A DNA stretch of 64,000 bases from Streptomyces kanamyceticus. GTDB taxonomy: Bacteria > Actinomycetota > Actinomycetes > Streptomycetales > Streptomycetaceae. Within the stretch, counting starts at the first letter, position 1. The number at the start of each line of letters is the position of its first letter. The position numbers were made by a program, and so were the translations under genes. This document shows positions 42,901 to 51,113 of this stretch, in pieces. Location of the stretch: positions 5,704,001 through 5,768,000 of the forward strand of contig NZ_CP023699.1 in the NCBI RefSeq assembly GCF_008704495.1. The letters are read 5' to 3'. The notes beneath the pieces are model-generated. The model had not been told where the DNA came from. It did no database searches and saw only the letters and a list, made by a program, of their open reading frames with translations.

Positions 42901-43287
42901 ATGGTCGCCATCGTGGTGACCTGCGCCGAGGGCGCGGCCGCCGCGGCCCCGCTCTGGCGCGGGGTCGAACGGCTCGCGGCGGAGACGGGCACCGACTCGG
43001 TCTGGCTGGACTTCCTGTACGCCGTGATCGCCGTGGGGCGGGGCGACTGGGCCGCGCTCGACGCCCGCCTCGCCGGTGTTCTCGGCCCGGGCCTCGCCGC
43101 TCTCGAATGGGACGACCTGGCGGAGATGGCCGGGTTCCTCGCCGACCTCCTGAAGGCCCCGGGGATGGACCGCGCCCGTCTCGGCCCGCGGCTCGCCCGC
43201 GTCGCCGCGGCCAGGGACGCCTTCGGCGCGCGGTACGCGGAAGGCGCCGTCGCGGCGCCGGGGGCGCCCGGTTCACCGGACGTCTGA
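39916..43287 (+). CDS. P-loop NTPase with long TPR array, paralogue 2
   Basis: 1123 residues. The same framework as the upstream gene: FIGRRGELAAF, HGNAGVGKTSLV (Walker A), WVVLLFDTYERT (Walker B), ERFLKWEQDPVRRAS. The TPR region is far longer (about residues 560-1010), with at least ten 34-residue units such as YDRALVDLNRAVELAP and EEAIADLDRALELAP, and a non-repeat C-terminal domain. It starts 84 bp after paralogue 1 with the same gggggag-type site. The duplication plus expansion suggests divergent sensing specificities. Confidence 0.85.
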   Translation: MAQADAAEPSMQELIRRRGRAGFIGRRGELAAFRENFDVPPADLRHRFLFHVHGNAGVGKTSLVHEMEQLARERGALTAYVDESVGSVPEAMAAISAEFARQGRRLKELDQILTTHRERRHEAESAPAGPPAGAQGAEPAPSGGSMTVARASLVGLGLVPGVGAFAGAVDPAQLAQGADRLRASLSARFRNQEDVQLVLSPERVLTPVLLRELAQAAKAVPWVVLLFDTYERTSLFLDGWLHEVMTTERHGALPAKVVVVTAGQQPFDTTRWGGYADYVTDVPLGPFTEEESRGLLAGKGVVAEPVIEEVLRLSGGLPVLVSTLAENRPTEPDDVGDPSVTAVERFLKWEQDPVRRASALACALPRRLDADVVGAAVAGVCQEAEVPGVFAWLRSLPFVSDRGDRLQYHDVVRAPMLRLQRHRSPRGWAELHGLLARTFGQWRSGAAAGREDKELWMDEAWRELRIAESYHLLCGSPRTALPAVLGDFVEACDVGRGVAQRWARLLVDAGEDAEAEAVGAWGRDLLAALGQGAGPAALQLLLDRAGLDTAVQAVARQVRARDLRESGLHAEALAEYDRAFALDPELERTHYGRGVTYWYMDDEAASLASLDRAVELSPDLARTYSMRGEVYRNSGRLEEALRDLDRAVELDATDEEALASRGCLHHTQGRHDAALADLDRAIALAPDYVWALVRRGMTRVDLDQYDRALVDLNRAVELAPSLGWVVCDRGNALRTADRDEEALADYDKAIELGADNWTAYAGRGVSRGNLGRREEAIADLDRALELAPDYAWARAHRAKVLQEMGEYEKALADADRAKELSPDTDWILYYRATALYFLDRYEEARADLDRAIELDPEYHAALCRRSLLLRQLDLYHEAFADLDRVIGLEPRSGWALRLRAGLASATGRTERALADLAAYAECGAEPDWARRARADVHLWLGRPDLALDDLRPDAEAGGADGAEELAKTYLRRGEWARARAAAERLGEQDAETTAIMVAIVVTCAEGAAAAAPLWRGVERLAAETGTDSVWLDFLYAVIAVGRGDWAALDARLAGVLGPGLAALEWDDLAEMAGFLADLLKAPGMDRARLGPRLARVAAARDAFGARYAEGAVAAPGAPGSPDV

Positions 43288-43455
43288 CGAGCGGAGTTGG
43301 ACGTCTGGTGGACGTGGTTCGGGGACTCCGTGAACGTCGTTCAAAAGCGACCTCAGGGGCGACTCCGCGCATACCACTTGGCACCTGAACCGATCGTTCC
43401 CGGTCGATTACAGTGCTGCGCAGTCGCAACCGGTCGAGCCACGGAAGGGGGCCAG

Positions 43456-44574
43456 GTGGGCACTGCAGCAGCCACCGGTGTCTGGGGCCGCGCCGAGCAG
43501 CAGGACTTCCGCAGCCGGGTGCGCGGCACCCTGCTCGGGTCCGCCGTGGGGGACGCCTTCGGGGCGCCCGTGGACGGCCTCTCCCTCGACGCGATACGCG
43601 AGGCGCACGGCGCCGAGGGGCTCACCGAGCCCGCCCTCGCGCACGGCAGACGCGGCGCCGTCACCGCCGCCACCCAGCTGACCCTGTTCACCGTCGACGG
43701 ACTCATACGCGCCCAGGTGCGCCGCGACACCGGGGCCTGGCACCCGCCGACCGACCTGCACCGCGCCTACCGCCGCTGGGCCGCCACCCAGAGCGACTGG
43801 GGCCCCGACGAGCGGCGCGAGGAGGACGGCTGGCTGGCCCGCGAGGAGTGGCTGTACGCACGGCGCGACCCCGCGCGGGCCTGTCTGCTCGGCCTCGCCG
43901 ACGAGGTGATGGGCACCCTCGAAGCACCCAAGAACCCCGACGACCCCGGCGCGGGGGCCGCCACCAGGTCCGCGCCCTTCGGCCTGCTCGTCGGCTGGGA
44001 GCCGGGGCTCGTCCTGCAGCTCGCCGTCGAGTGCGCCGTCCAGACCCACGGCCACCCCACCGCCTATCTCGCGGCGGGCGCGCACACCGTCATCGTGCAC
44101 GGCCTGGCCCGCGGCGAATCCCTCGACGGCGCGATCCAGCGGACCCTCGCCCTGCTCGCCGCCCGCCCTGGCCAGCAGCCCGTCTCGGACGCGCTCCGGC
44201 ACGCGCTCGGCGCCGTACGCCAGGGCATGCCGACGCCGGCGCGCGTGGAGGAGCTCGTCGCGGACGGCACGGCGGAGGGCGCGCTCGCCGCCGCCGTGTA
44301 CTGCGCCCTGGTCGGCGAGGACATCCGGCACGGGCTGCGGCTCGCCGTCAACCACGGCGGCGCGTCGGCCGCGGCGGGCGCGCTCTGCGGGGCGCTGCTC
44401 GGCGCGCTGCACGGCGAGACGGCCCTGCCGCCCGGCTGGCTCACCGAGCTGGAGGGCCGCGCCACCATCCTGGAACTCGCGGACGACTTCGCGATGGAGA
44501 TGACCCAGGGCCCCGCGCTGCACGGGCCCGCTCTCTCCTCACCGGGGTGGCTGGCCCGCTATCCGCGCGCCTGA
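43456..44574 (+). CDS. ADP-ribosylglycohydrolase family protein
   Basis: 372 residues. RSRVRGTLLGSAVGDAFGAPVDGL is the DraG/ADP-ribosylglycohydrolase signature and AVNHGGASAAAGALCGALLGA the second magnesium site; a usual DTDS is changed to HGGAS, so one metal ligand may be absent. Hydrolysis of ADP-ribose from proteins or nucleotides is the known family role. The GTG at 43456 has aaggggg; longer starts lack coding character. It overlaps the convergent symporter gene by 16 bases. Confidence 0.85.
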   Translation: MGTAAATGVWGRAEQQDFRSRVRGTLLGSAVGDAFGAPVDGLSLDAIREAHGAEGLTEPALAHGRRGAVTAATQLTLFTVDGLIRAQVRRDTGAWHPPTDLHRAYRRWAATQSDWGPDERREEDGWLAREEWLYARRDPARACLLGLADEVMGTLEAPKNPDDPGAGAATRSAPFGLLVGWEPGLVLQLAVECAVQTHGHPTAYLAAGAHTVIVHGLARGESLDGAIQRTLALLAARPGQQPVSDALRHALGAVRQGMPTPARVEELVADGTAEGALAAAVYCALVGEDIRHGLRLAVNHGGASAAAGALCGALLGALHGETALPPGWLTELEGRATILELADDFAMEMTQGPALHGPALSSPGWLARYPRA

Positions 44575-46118
44575 GGCTCCGCGGCGGGGGAGGGCACGGC
44601 GGCCGCTCCCGCCGAGCCGTCGTCGTCGTCCGTGTTGAGCTTCTCGATGAGCGCGTCACGTTCCGGGGTGTCCTCCGGCTTCACGAAGCCGATGACGATG
44701 TAGAGGACGAGCGAGACGGCCAGCGGGATCGACACCTGGTACTGCAGGGCGACGCCGCCCTCGACCGCGTCGTCGATCGGGTAGTTGACCAGGTAGAAGG
44801 CGAAGAGCCCGGCCGCCCAGCTGGTCAGCGCCGCCGTCGGTCCTGACTTGCGGAACGTCCGCAGCAGACCCAGCATCATCGGGATCGCGATCGGGCCCAT
44901 CAGACCGGCGACCCACTTGATGACGACCGTGATGATGTCCTTGAACGTCGGCGAGTTCACCTGCGTGGCGACCGCCATGGACAGACCGAGGAAGACCACC
45001 GTGGTCAGGCGGGCGGCGATCAGTCCCTTGCGTTCGCTCCAGGCCCTGGCCTTCGCGGAGAACGCGGGCGCCACGTCCCGGGTGAAGACCGCGGCGATCG
45101 CGTTGGCGTCGGAGGAGCACATGGCCATGGTGTGCGAGAAGAAGCCGACGATGACCAGGCCCAACAGGCCGTGGGGGAGCAGCTGTTCGGTCATCAGGGC
45201 GTACGCGTCCGAGCCGTCGGGCTTCTTCGCGTCGACGAGCAGCGGCGACATCCACATCGGGAAGAAGAGCACGACGGGCCAGACCAGCCACAGGGCCGCG
45301 GAGAGCTTCGCGGAGCGCGCGGCCTCCTTGGCGTTGGCGGTCGCCATGTAGCGCTGCGCCTGGTTGAGCATGCCGCCGTTGTACTCGAAGAGCTTGATGA
45401 AGAGGAACGCGAGCAGGAACACCGTGCCGTACGGGCCGACCAGCGGCTTGCCGTGACCGGCGAGTTCGGGCTCGTCCCACACGCCGAAGAAGCCGCCGTG
45501 CGGGCCGAGTTTGCCGACGACGGCGACGAACATGGCGATGCCCGCGAGGAGTTGGATGATGAACTGGCCGAGCTCGGTCAGCGCGTCGGCCCACAGGCCG
45601 CCGATGGTGCAGTAGATCGCCGTGATCACGCCGGTGATGAGGATGCCCTGGTTGAGCGAGACCCCGGTGAAGACGGACAACAGGGTCGATATCGCTGCCC
45701 ACTTGGCGCCCACGTCCACGATCTTGAGCAGCATGCCGGACCAGGCGAGCGCCTGCTGGGTGCCGAGGTTGTAGCGGTTCTTCAGGTACTCCAGGGGGGA
45801 GGCCACGTGCAGCCGCGAGCGCAGCCGGTTGATGCGGGGGGCGAAGAGCCTGGCGCCGATGGCGATGCCGAGCGCGATGGGGAAGGACCAGGTGACGAAG
45901 GACGTCACGCCGTACGTGTACGCGATGCCCGCGTACCCGGTGAACATCACCGCGCTGTAGCCGGACATGTGGTGGGAGATGCCCGAGAGCCACCAGGGCA
46001 TCTTGCCGCCGGCGGTGAAGAAGTCACTGACGTTGTCGACCCGCTTGTGGGACCACACGCCGATCGCGACCATCACGCCGAAGTAGCCGATGAGCACGGC
46101 CCAGTCGAGACTGTTCAT
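44559..46118 (-). CDS. Sodium:solute symporter (SSS family)
   Basis: 519 residues, about 13 hydrophobic segments. Features include FFTAGGKMPWWLSGISHHMSG (the TAGR-like SSS signature near TM2), LGIAIGARLFAPRINRL, and FFSHTMAMCSSDANAIAAVFTRDV. The ATG at 46118 has tggaggg seven bases upstream. A cytoplasmic acidic tail (NTDDDDGSAG) ends the protein. Substrate unknown; neighbours do not identify it. Confidence 0.9.
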   Translation of the reverse strand: MNSLDWAVLIGYFGVMVAIGVWSHKRVDNVSDFFTAGGKMPWWLSGISHHMSGYSAVMFTGYAGIAYTYGVTSFVTWSFPIALGIAIGARLFAPRINRLRSRLHVASPLEYLKNRYNLGTQQALAWSGMLLKIVDVGAKWAAISTLLSVFTGVSLNQGILITGVITAIYCTIGGLWADALTELGQFIIQLLAGIAMFVAVVGKLGPHGGFFGVWDEPELAGHGKPLVGPYGTVFLLAFLFIKLFEYNGGMLNQAQRYMATANAKEAARSAKLSAALWLVWPVVLFFPMWMSPLLVDAKKPDGSDAYALMTEQLLPHGLLGLVIVGFFSHTMAMCSSDANAIAAVFTRDVAPAFSAKARAWSERKGLIAARLTTVVFLGLSMAVATQVNSPTFKDIITVVIKWVAGLMGPIAIPMMLGLLRTFRKSGPTAALTSWAAGLFAFYLVNYPIDDAVEGGVALQYQVSIPLAVSLVLYIVIGFVKPEDTPERDALIEKLNTDDDDGSAGAAAVPSPAAEPQARG

Positions 46119-46338
46119 ATGGCCCTCCAGGGGTCCGCCTGGTGAACTGCGCATAACTGGCTCGCACTTCGCCAGTACCGGCCGACGAGCCCGGAAACGG
46201 CCCGCAAGTGCCCGCTCATCGTGGGTTCGGGCGGACATCGCCGACAACCGTCCGCGAGGTCAAGAGCAAGTAAAATCGTTCGGTTAGCTGATCTATGTTC
46301 ATGGATGTGACCAGCGAGTGGCATGCCCCGAACACACA

Positions 46339-46372
46339 AAAGCCGCACGGGAGTTGATTCCCGTACGGCTTT
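46339..46372. terminator. Terminator-like hairpin
   Basis: aaagccgcacggga / tcccgtacggcttt with one mismatch and a 6-nt loop. Flanking A and T runs make it work in either direction. Confidence 0.7.
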
Positions 46373-46373
46373 G

Positions 46374-46430
46374 GGGGGGCGCCCCGTAAGGGGCGCGGGG
46401 AACTGCGCGACCAGCCCCCGCCGGCCCGCA
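46374..46430. repeat. Common Streptomyces intergenic repeat
   Basis: ggggcgccccgtaaggggcg followed by cggggaactgcgcgac. This hairpin-forming sequence recurs in Streptomyces genomes and often flanks terminators. Confidence 0.6.
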
Positions 46431-46445
46431 GCGTGAAACGAGATG

Positions 46446-47240
46446 TCAGCGCATCAGTTCCCCGGCGTTGACCAACAGCGACTGCCCGGTGATGGCCCGA
46501 GCCCGCTCGGACGCCAAAAAGGCGACCGCATCAGCCACGTCCCCGTCCGTGGCAAGATCGGGCAGCGCCATACGGGAGGCGAGGCGCCCACGAACCTCCG
46601 CCTCCGGCACGCCCTCCGCATGCGCGGTGAACTGGACGTACGCCTCGACGGGCGGCCCCCACATCCATCCGGGCAGCACCGTGTTGACCCGGATCCGGTC
46701 AGGACCCACCTCGTGCGCGAGCGAGTACATCGCCGAGGTCAGCGCACCCTTGGACGCCGCGTACGCGGCCTGCCGCACCTGCGAGGGCGCGGCGATCGCC
46801 GACTGCGTGCCGATGAAGACCACCGAACCGCCCCGCCGCTCCCTGAGCGCGGGCAGGCACGCGCGCGTCATCCGCAGGGTGCCGAGGAGATTGACGTCGA
46901 TGACCTGCCGCCAGGTGTCGAAGTCGGCGTCCTCGATCCCGCCGAAGTAACTGTCCCAGGCGGCGACGTGGACCACGGCGTCAATTCCGCCGAAGCGCTC
47001 GGCCGCCAGCGCGGCGAGGGCCCGGCACTGGGACTCGTCGGTGATGTCGGTGGCGCGGTAGGCGGTGCGGGTGCCCTCCGGGTCGATCTCGGCGGCGGAC
47101 TTCGCGAGGTTCGCCTCCGTGCGCGCCCCGAGCACGGCGTTGCCCCCGTCGCGCACGACGGCGGCCGCGACCTGGTGGCCGAGCCCGGCGCCGACGCCCG
47201 AGACGACGACGGTTTTTCCTTCGAGGAGCGACGACGGCAT
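46446..47240 (-). CDS. Short-chain dehydrogenase/reductase
   Basis: 264 residues from the ATG at 47240 with gggaggcgcc upstream. VVVSGVGAGLGHQVA is the dinucleotide motif, VHVAAWDSYF replaces NNAG, and AYAASKGALTSAMY holds YxxxK. It ends with ITGQSLLVNAGELM. The start lies 27 bp from the regulon operator at 47268, divergent from the gene at 47320, so it belongs to the same predicted regulon as the 17.7-26.1 kb set. Confidence 0.9.
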   Translation of the reverse strand: MPSSLLEGKTVVVSGVGAGLGHQVAAAVVRDGGNAVLGARTEANLAKSAAEIDPEGTRTAYRATDITDESQCRALAALAAERFGGIDAVVHVAAWDSYFGGIEDADFDTWRQVIDVNLLGTLRMTRACLPALRERRGGSVVFIGTQSAIAAPSQVRQAAYAASKGALTSAMYSLAHEVGPDRIRVNTVLPGWMWGPPVEAYVQFTAHAEGVPEAEVRGRLASRMALPDLATDGDVADAVAFLASERARAITGQSLLVNAGELMR

Positions 47241-47267
47241 GGGCGCCTCCCGGCTCTGGCAGTTTTG

Positions 47268-47282
47268 CTGACGGGGCGTCAG
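47268..47282. promoter_or_regulatory. Operator palindrome between divergent genes
   Basis: ctgacggggcgtcag lies 27 bp from the SDR start and 37 bp from the start at 47320, placed to control both. Confidence 0.7.
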
Positions 47283-47319
47283 AGTATGGGCGTCCACCGG
47301 AGGAAGGAAGGGGAGAGAC

Positions 47320-48207
47320 GTGAGTGATGACCCCAGCGCGGGCGCCCGCGAGGACATCCGCGCGGCCGCCCGCGAGGACACCCACAGCGACACCTACGCC
47401 GAACTGGCCGCCGTCGGGCCCTACGGCGTCCATCCGGGGCACGCCCTGATCACCATGGTCGAGCCGCACCCGGGCCACGAGTTCGCGTACAACCGCTGGT
47501 ACGAGGACGACCACTACTACGCGGGCGCGATGGCCATGCCCTGGATGTACGCCGGCCGCCGCTGGGTGGCCACGCGCGCGCTCCAGCGGCTGCGCTACCC
47601 CGACAAGTCCGCGATCGCGGAGCCGGTCACCGCGGGGTGCTACCTCTCCACGTACTGGGTGACGGAAGGGCGCTACGACGACCACATGAAGTGGACCGTG
47701 GGGATCAACAAGCGGCTCAACCGCGACGGCCGTGTCTACCAGGACCGCACCCATGTCTTCACCTCCTTCCAGGACCACGAGGCGACCGTCTACCGGGACG
47801 GCGCCGCGGGCCCGCGCGACTTCCACGCGATGGACCACCCGTACAAGGGGCTCGTCCTCGAAGTCGTCGACGCCGAAGGCCCGGCGGAGCGGGCCGAGTT
47901 GCTGGAGTGGCTGCGCTCGCGCCACCTGCCGCGCGCGCTCGCCGGTTCGCCCGCCGCGATGGTGACGCTCTTCCGGCCGACGCCGCTGCCGGGGGACCGG
48001 ATGACGTACGTGAAGCAGGTCGAGGGCGTGGACACCAGGCTGACGCTGCTGTGGTTCCTCCAGGAGGATCCGCGGGAGTGCTGGGAGGCACACTTCGCCG
48101 CGCGGGACGCCGCGGTCGCCGAATCGGGTCTTGGCCGGGTGGAGTTGGTGGCTCCGTTCATCCCGACGGTGCCGGGAACCGATCGGTACGTGGACGAACT
48201 GCGCTGA
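47320..48207 (+). CDS. Uncharacterised protein, possibly dimeric alpha/beta-barrel (EthD-like)
   Basis: 295 residues, GTG start with gaaggggagagac. ITMVEPHPGHEFAYNRWYEDDHYYAG recalls EthD/DABB-type barrels, in which NxWYxxxH marks the first half; a second half may repeat the fold (AMVTLFRPTPLPGD). No cofactor motif. It shares the CTGACG operator with the SDR gene, so a part in the same degradation is plausible. A precise family could not be named. Confidence 0.75.
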   Translation: MSDDPSAGAREDIRAAAREDTHSDTYAELAAVGPYGVHPGHALITMVEPHPGHEFAYNRWYEDDHYYAGAMAMPWMYAGRRWVATRALQRLRYPDKSAIAEPVTAGCYLSTYWVTEGRYDDHMKWTVGINKRLNRDGRVYQDRTHVFTSFQDHEATVYRDGAAGPRDFHAMDHPYKGLVLEVVDAEGPAERAELLEWLRSRHLPRALAGSPAAMVTLFRPTPLPGDRMTYVKQVEGVDTRLTLLWFLQEDPRECWEAHFAARDAAVAESGLGRVELVAPFIPTVPGTDRYVDELR

Positions 48208-48328
48208 GGCAAGGCCGAGCCCCCTCGGCCGGGACGGCGGGCCAGTCGAGAGGGCTCATTCGGTGCTGCTCTGTTCGGTTCGGATCGGTGCTGCTCTGTG
48301 TGGTTGTCGCGGGCGGAGTCCAGGTCTA

Positions 48329-48538
48329 TCAACCGAGGTCGGCTGCTCCCCGGCTCACCTCGGTGACGAACGCGTTCCACGAGGCGGTGGGGAAGGCGAG
48401 GACCGGGCCCTCGACGACCTTGGAGTCACGGACCGAAATTCCCTGCCGCAGCGGGGATTTCACCTCGACGCATGCGCCGTTTCCGGTGGAATAGGAAGAC
48501 TTGACCCACGAATTCGACGCGCCTTGCTGAATTGCCAT
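48329..48538 (-). CDS. DUF397 protein
   Basis: 69 residues: WVKSSYSTGNGACVEVKSPL, VSVRDS-like ISVRDSKVVEGP, and WNAFVTEV. Same family as 26510-26716. It is downstream of the XRE gene at 48841, separated by 302 bp that include an AT-richer patch and no other gene. The ATG at 48538 is followed by the conserved start of the family; an upstream TTG adds 20 residues. Confidence 0.88.
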   Translation of the reverse strand: MAIQQGASNSWVKSSYSTGNGACVEVKSPLRQGISVRDSKVVEGPVLAFPTASWNAFVTEVSRGAADLG

Positions 48539-48840
48539 GTCTGCTCCGGTCTGTCCAGTTGTCGAGTTGCTGTCACCGCAGGGCGCGGTGTGCGCCAACG
48601 CTGGTTCTCGGTGGCGTGAATGACGCTACTCGCCAACATCGGTGCGTGAAGGGACCGTTCACTCAACCGGATGGCATATTCCAGGGGGGTCTTCCGCCCC
48701 GGCGCGGCAAGGGTGTACCGTGCGGCACTTTCCGCGCAGGGGTGGCTGATACGGCACTGTGTGCACCGGATACCGATAGCTGGAATAAATGATTCCGCAC
48801 GTCAGGCGCGCGTCCGAGACCTCATCGGAGGTCGCGGAGA

Positions 48841-49698
48841 TCAGCGGGCGTACTCCTTGGCGATGTCCGCGATGAGCTGACGTGATTGCTCCACATTCAG
48901 GGCCTGTGCGCGCAAATGCTCGTACATGACGCTGTATTGCTGGACGTCGTTCGCCTTCTCCAAGTACAGATCGCTCGTGACGCCCTCGATGTAGACCACG
49001 CTGGAATCGGCCGCGTCGGGGAACTCGAGAATCGCGTACTGCCCATTGAGCCCGGGATGCGCACCCATGTCGAAGGGGATCACCTGGACCGTCACGTGCG
49101 GCAGTTGGGACTGCTCCACGAGATGCTCAAGTTGGTCGCGCATCAGATGCCGGGAACCCACGACGCGGCGCAGCGCGGACTCGTCGAGAACGGTCCACAG
49201 GCGCAGCGGATTGTCGGGCGCCGCGATGCGGTCCTGTCGGCGCATGCGCACCTGGACGCGCTTCTCGATGTCGGTGGGCGTGGTCTCCGGGAGCGCGCCG
49301 GTGACCAGCGCCTCGGCGTACGCACGGGTCTGCAGGAGGCCGGGGACGACCTGCGGGTCGTACACGCGCAGCGAGGCGGCGTCGGTCTCCAGGCCGATGT
49401 ACACGCTGTACGGGATGTCGCCGAAGGAGTGCCACCAGCCCTGCTGGCGGGAGTCCTTGGCCATTTGCATCAGGGAGTCGACGATGCGGACGTCCTCGAC
49501 CTCGTAGACGCCGCAGAGATCGCGGACGTCGCGCTGGCTGATCGACCGGCGGCCGTTCTCCAGGCGGCTGATCTTCGACTGCGAGACGAGCAGGCGCTCG
49601 GCGACCTCCTCGGCCGTCATGCCCTTGAGCTCGCGGAGCCGACGGAGCTCTTGGCCCAACCGGCGTCGCCTGACAGTGGGATTGACATTGGACGCCAC
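48841..49698 (-). CDS. WhiJ-like XRE regulator (DUF5753)
   Basis: 285 residues. Helix-turn-helix LGQELRRLRELKGMTAEEVAERL and SQSKISRLENGRRSISQRD, then DUF5753 with LRVYDPQVVPGLLQTRAYAEAL and VTVQVIPFDMGAHPG. It pairs with the DUF397 gene downstream. It is the second such pair of the window; the first (26.5 kb) also has an AbaA-like partner that is lacking here. Confidence 0.9.
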   Translation of the reverse strand: MASNVNPTVRRRRLGQELRRLRELKGMTAEEVAERLLVSQSKISRLENGRRSISQRDVRDLCGVYEVEDVRIVDSLMQMAKDSRQQGWWHSFGDIPYSVYIGLETDAASLRVYDPQVVPGLLQTRAYAEALVTGALPETTPTDIEKRVQVRMRRQDRIAAPDNPLRLWTVLDESALRRVVGSRHLMRDQLEHLVEQSQLPHVTVQVIPFDMGAHPGLNGQYAILEFPDAADSSVVYIEGVTSDLYLEKANDVQQYSVMYEHLRAQALNVEQSRQLIADIAKEYAR

Positions 49699-49986
49699 GG
49701 GACGTGCACCTCCGGCTTACATGCCTCTACTTTGCGTATCTGCTGCTCAGCAGAGTGCCACCAACGGGTGTGGCACCGCTGGGAAACAGCGGATGTGCGG
49801 ACGAGAGGGCGGCCGTAAACGGAATGCGTGCCGCCCTTGCTGGGCTGCGTGCCGTCCCTGTGGCGCCAAAGGGTGTGTGGCCGCGCGGGGTGGTGATACC
49901 GGGCGTCGTCCGGACGTCCGGTGCCACTGCCCCGCGCGGCCCAGCGGCTCCCGAACCGGGTCTGGGGGACTGCGGTGCGGCGCTGG

Positions 49987-50018
49987 TGGTGCGTGGTGCG
50001 TGGTGCGTGGTGCGTGAT
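49987..50018 (+). repeat. 7-bp tandem repeat (ggtgcgt)
   Basis: Four consecutive ggtgcgt units in a 423-bp region (49699-50121) without a convincing gene. A looser ggtgctgagcggt repeat follows up to about 50080. Confidence 0.6.
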
Positions 50019-50121
50019 GGTGCTGAGCGGTACGAAGTGATGCTGATGGTGCGTGCTGGTGCTGAGCGGTGCTCGGCGTGACCTGACGGTGCGGTGCCGA
50101 GCGGTATGTGCCGGGTGGTGC

Positions 50122-50883
50122 TCAGTGGGCCACGGCGCGTGCCATGGATCCACGCCGCGGCTGCATCGGAACCCCCGCGGGGTCCGGTGCCGACCTGGCC
50201 GGCTGCCGACCGCTGGGTCCCGCGGGACCTGCCGGTGCGGCGCTGCGGCGCGGCTGAGCGGCCACGCCGTTCTGAACGTCCATCACGGCGTGTGCCACGA
50301 GGCCGCCCATGGGGTCGTGCCTGATGAGGTCCCGGAGGCGTGAGCGCGATGAACGCCCTTCGTTCCCCGGGTACAGATGCTTGCCGAGACCGACCGCGTG
50401 GGCCAGGGCGGCGAGCGCCGCGGTCCGCGGGTCCGGCGGTACACCGGTGCGGATCGCCGAGTCGAGCCGGGACCTGATTTCCCGGCTGATTGCCGTGTCC
50501 GTCGCTTGGTAGCGAGTCGTCGGCAGCACCCCGCACATCTGGCCCGCCACGGCATGGACCATGCCGCATCGCTCCAGGTGCGAGAGGTACGTCTGGCGCA
50601 GCCCCAGTCGGGGCCCGCCGATCCAGTGGACCGCCCGAACCGGGCTGCCGCGCCTGCGCAGCAGTTCCAGTGCGGAGTCCAAAGTCGGATCTCCGGTCGG
50701 CCGTGGCATCACCACGGCGATACGATCCCCGTCAGGGGCTATCCGTCCGGCCAGCGCCAGCTCCACTAGCTGTGCTCCGGCCAGACCGAGGTCGAGCGAC
50801 TGCGGCTGCGCTGTGGTACCCGTGGCCGGGTCCAAAGCGAGCAGCAGAAGCTCCTCCGGAATTGTTCTGCGGCTCCTGCCCAT
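50122..50883 (-). CDS. GPP34 family phosphoprotein (GOLPH3/Vps74-like)
   Basis: 253 residues. IPEELLLLALDPATGT starts the fold, then GLAGAQLVELALAGRI and LLRRRGSPVRAVHWIGG match the bacterial GPP34 pattern. The last 60 residues are a proline/alanine/arginine-rich tail. Bacterial members are cytoplasmic, may bind phosphoinositide-like lipids and are frequent in Streptomyces; function unknown. Confidence 0.85.
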   Translation of the reverse strand: MGRSRRTIPEELLLLALDPATGTTAQPQSLDLGLAGAQLVELALAGRIAPDGDRIAVVMPRPTGDPTLDSALELLRRRGSPVRAVHWIGGPRLGLRQTYLSHLERCGMVHAVAGQMCGVLPTTRYQATDTAISREIRSRLDSAIRTGVPPDPRTAALAALAHAVGLGKHLYPGNEGRSSRSRLRDLIRHDPMGGLVAHAVMDVQNGVAAQPRRSAAPAGPAGPSGRQPARSAPDPAGVPMQPRRGSMARAVAH

Positions 50884-51113
50884 CCATGCCTCCCCGCGTG
50901 GATGAATGACAGGGTGACCCCTCTCACATTCATCTGTCGAGAGTGCCTGACCGCTAAGTACGGGAACCAGTAGGTATGTCGTTCTCGTCTACCACGGGGG
51001 TTAAGCCCTCACACAGGACACTGGTACACGGTTCGGACAGTGGCGTCCGGCCGGTTTTGGCGCACGGCAAGCATTCACCAACGGCATACGGCATGGCGTA
51101 CGAGGAGGCATCG

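Noticed and set aside
40000..43200. Minus-strand 678-codon frame opposite the NTPase-TPR gene
   Set aside because: Arises from codon periodicity opposite TPR coding sequence; no domain.
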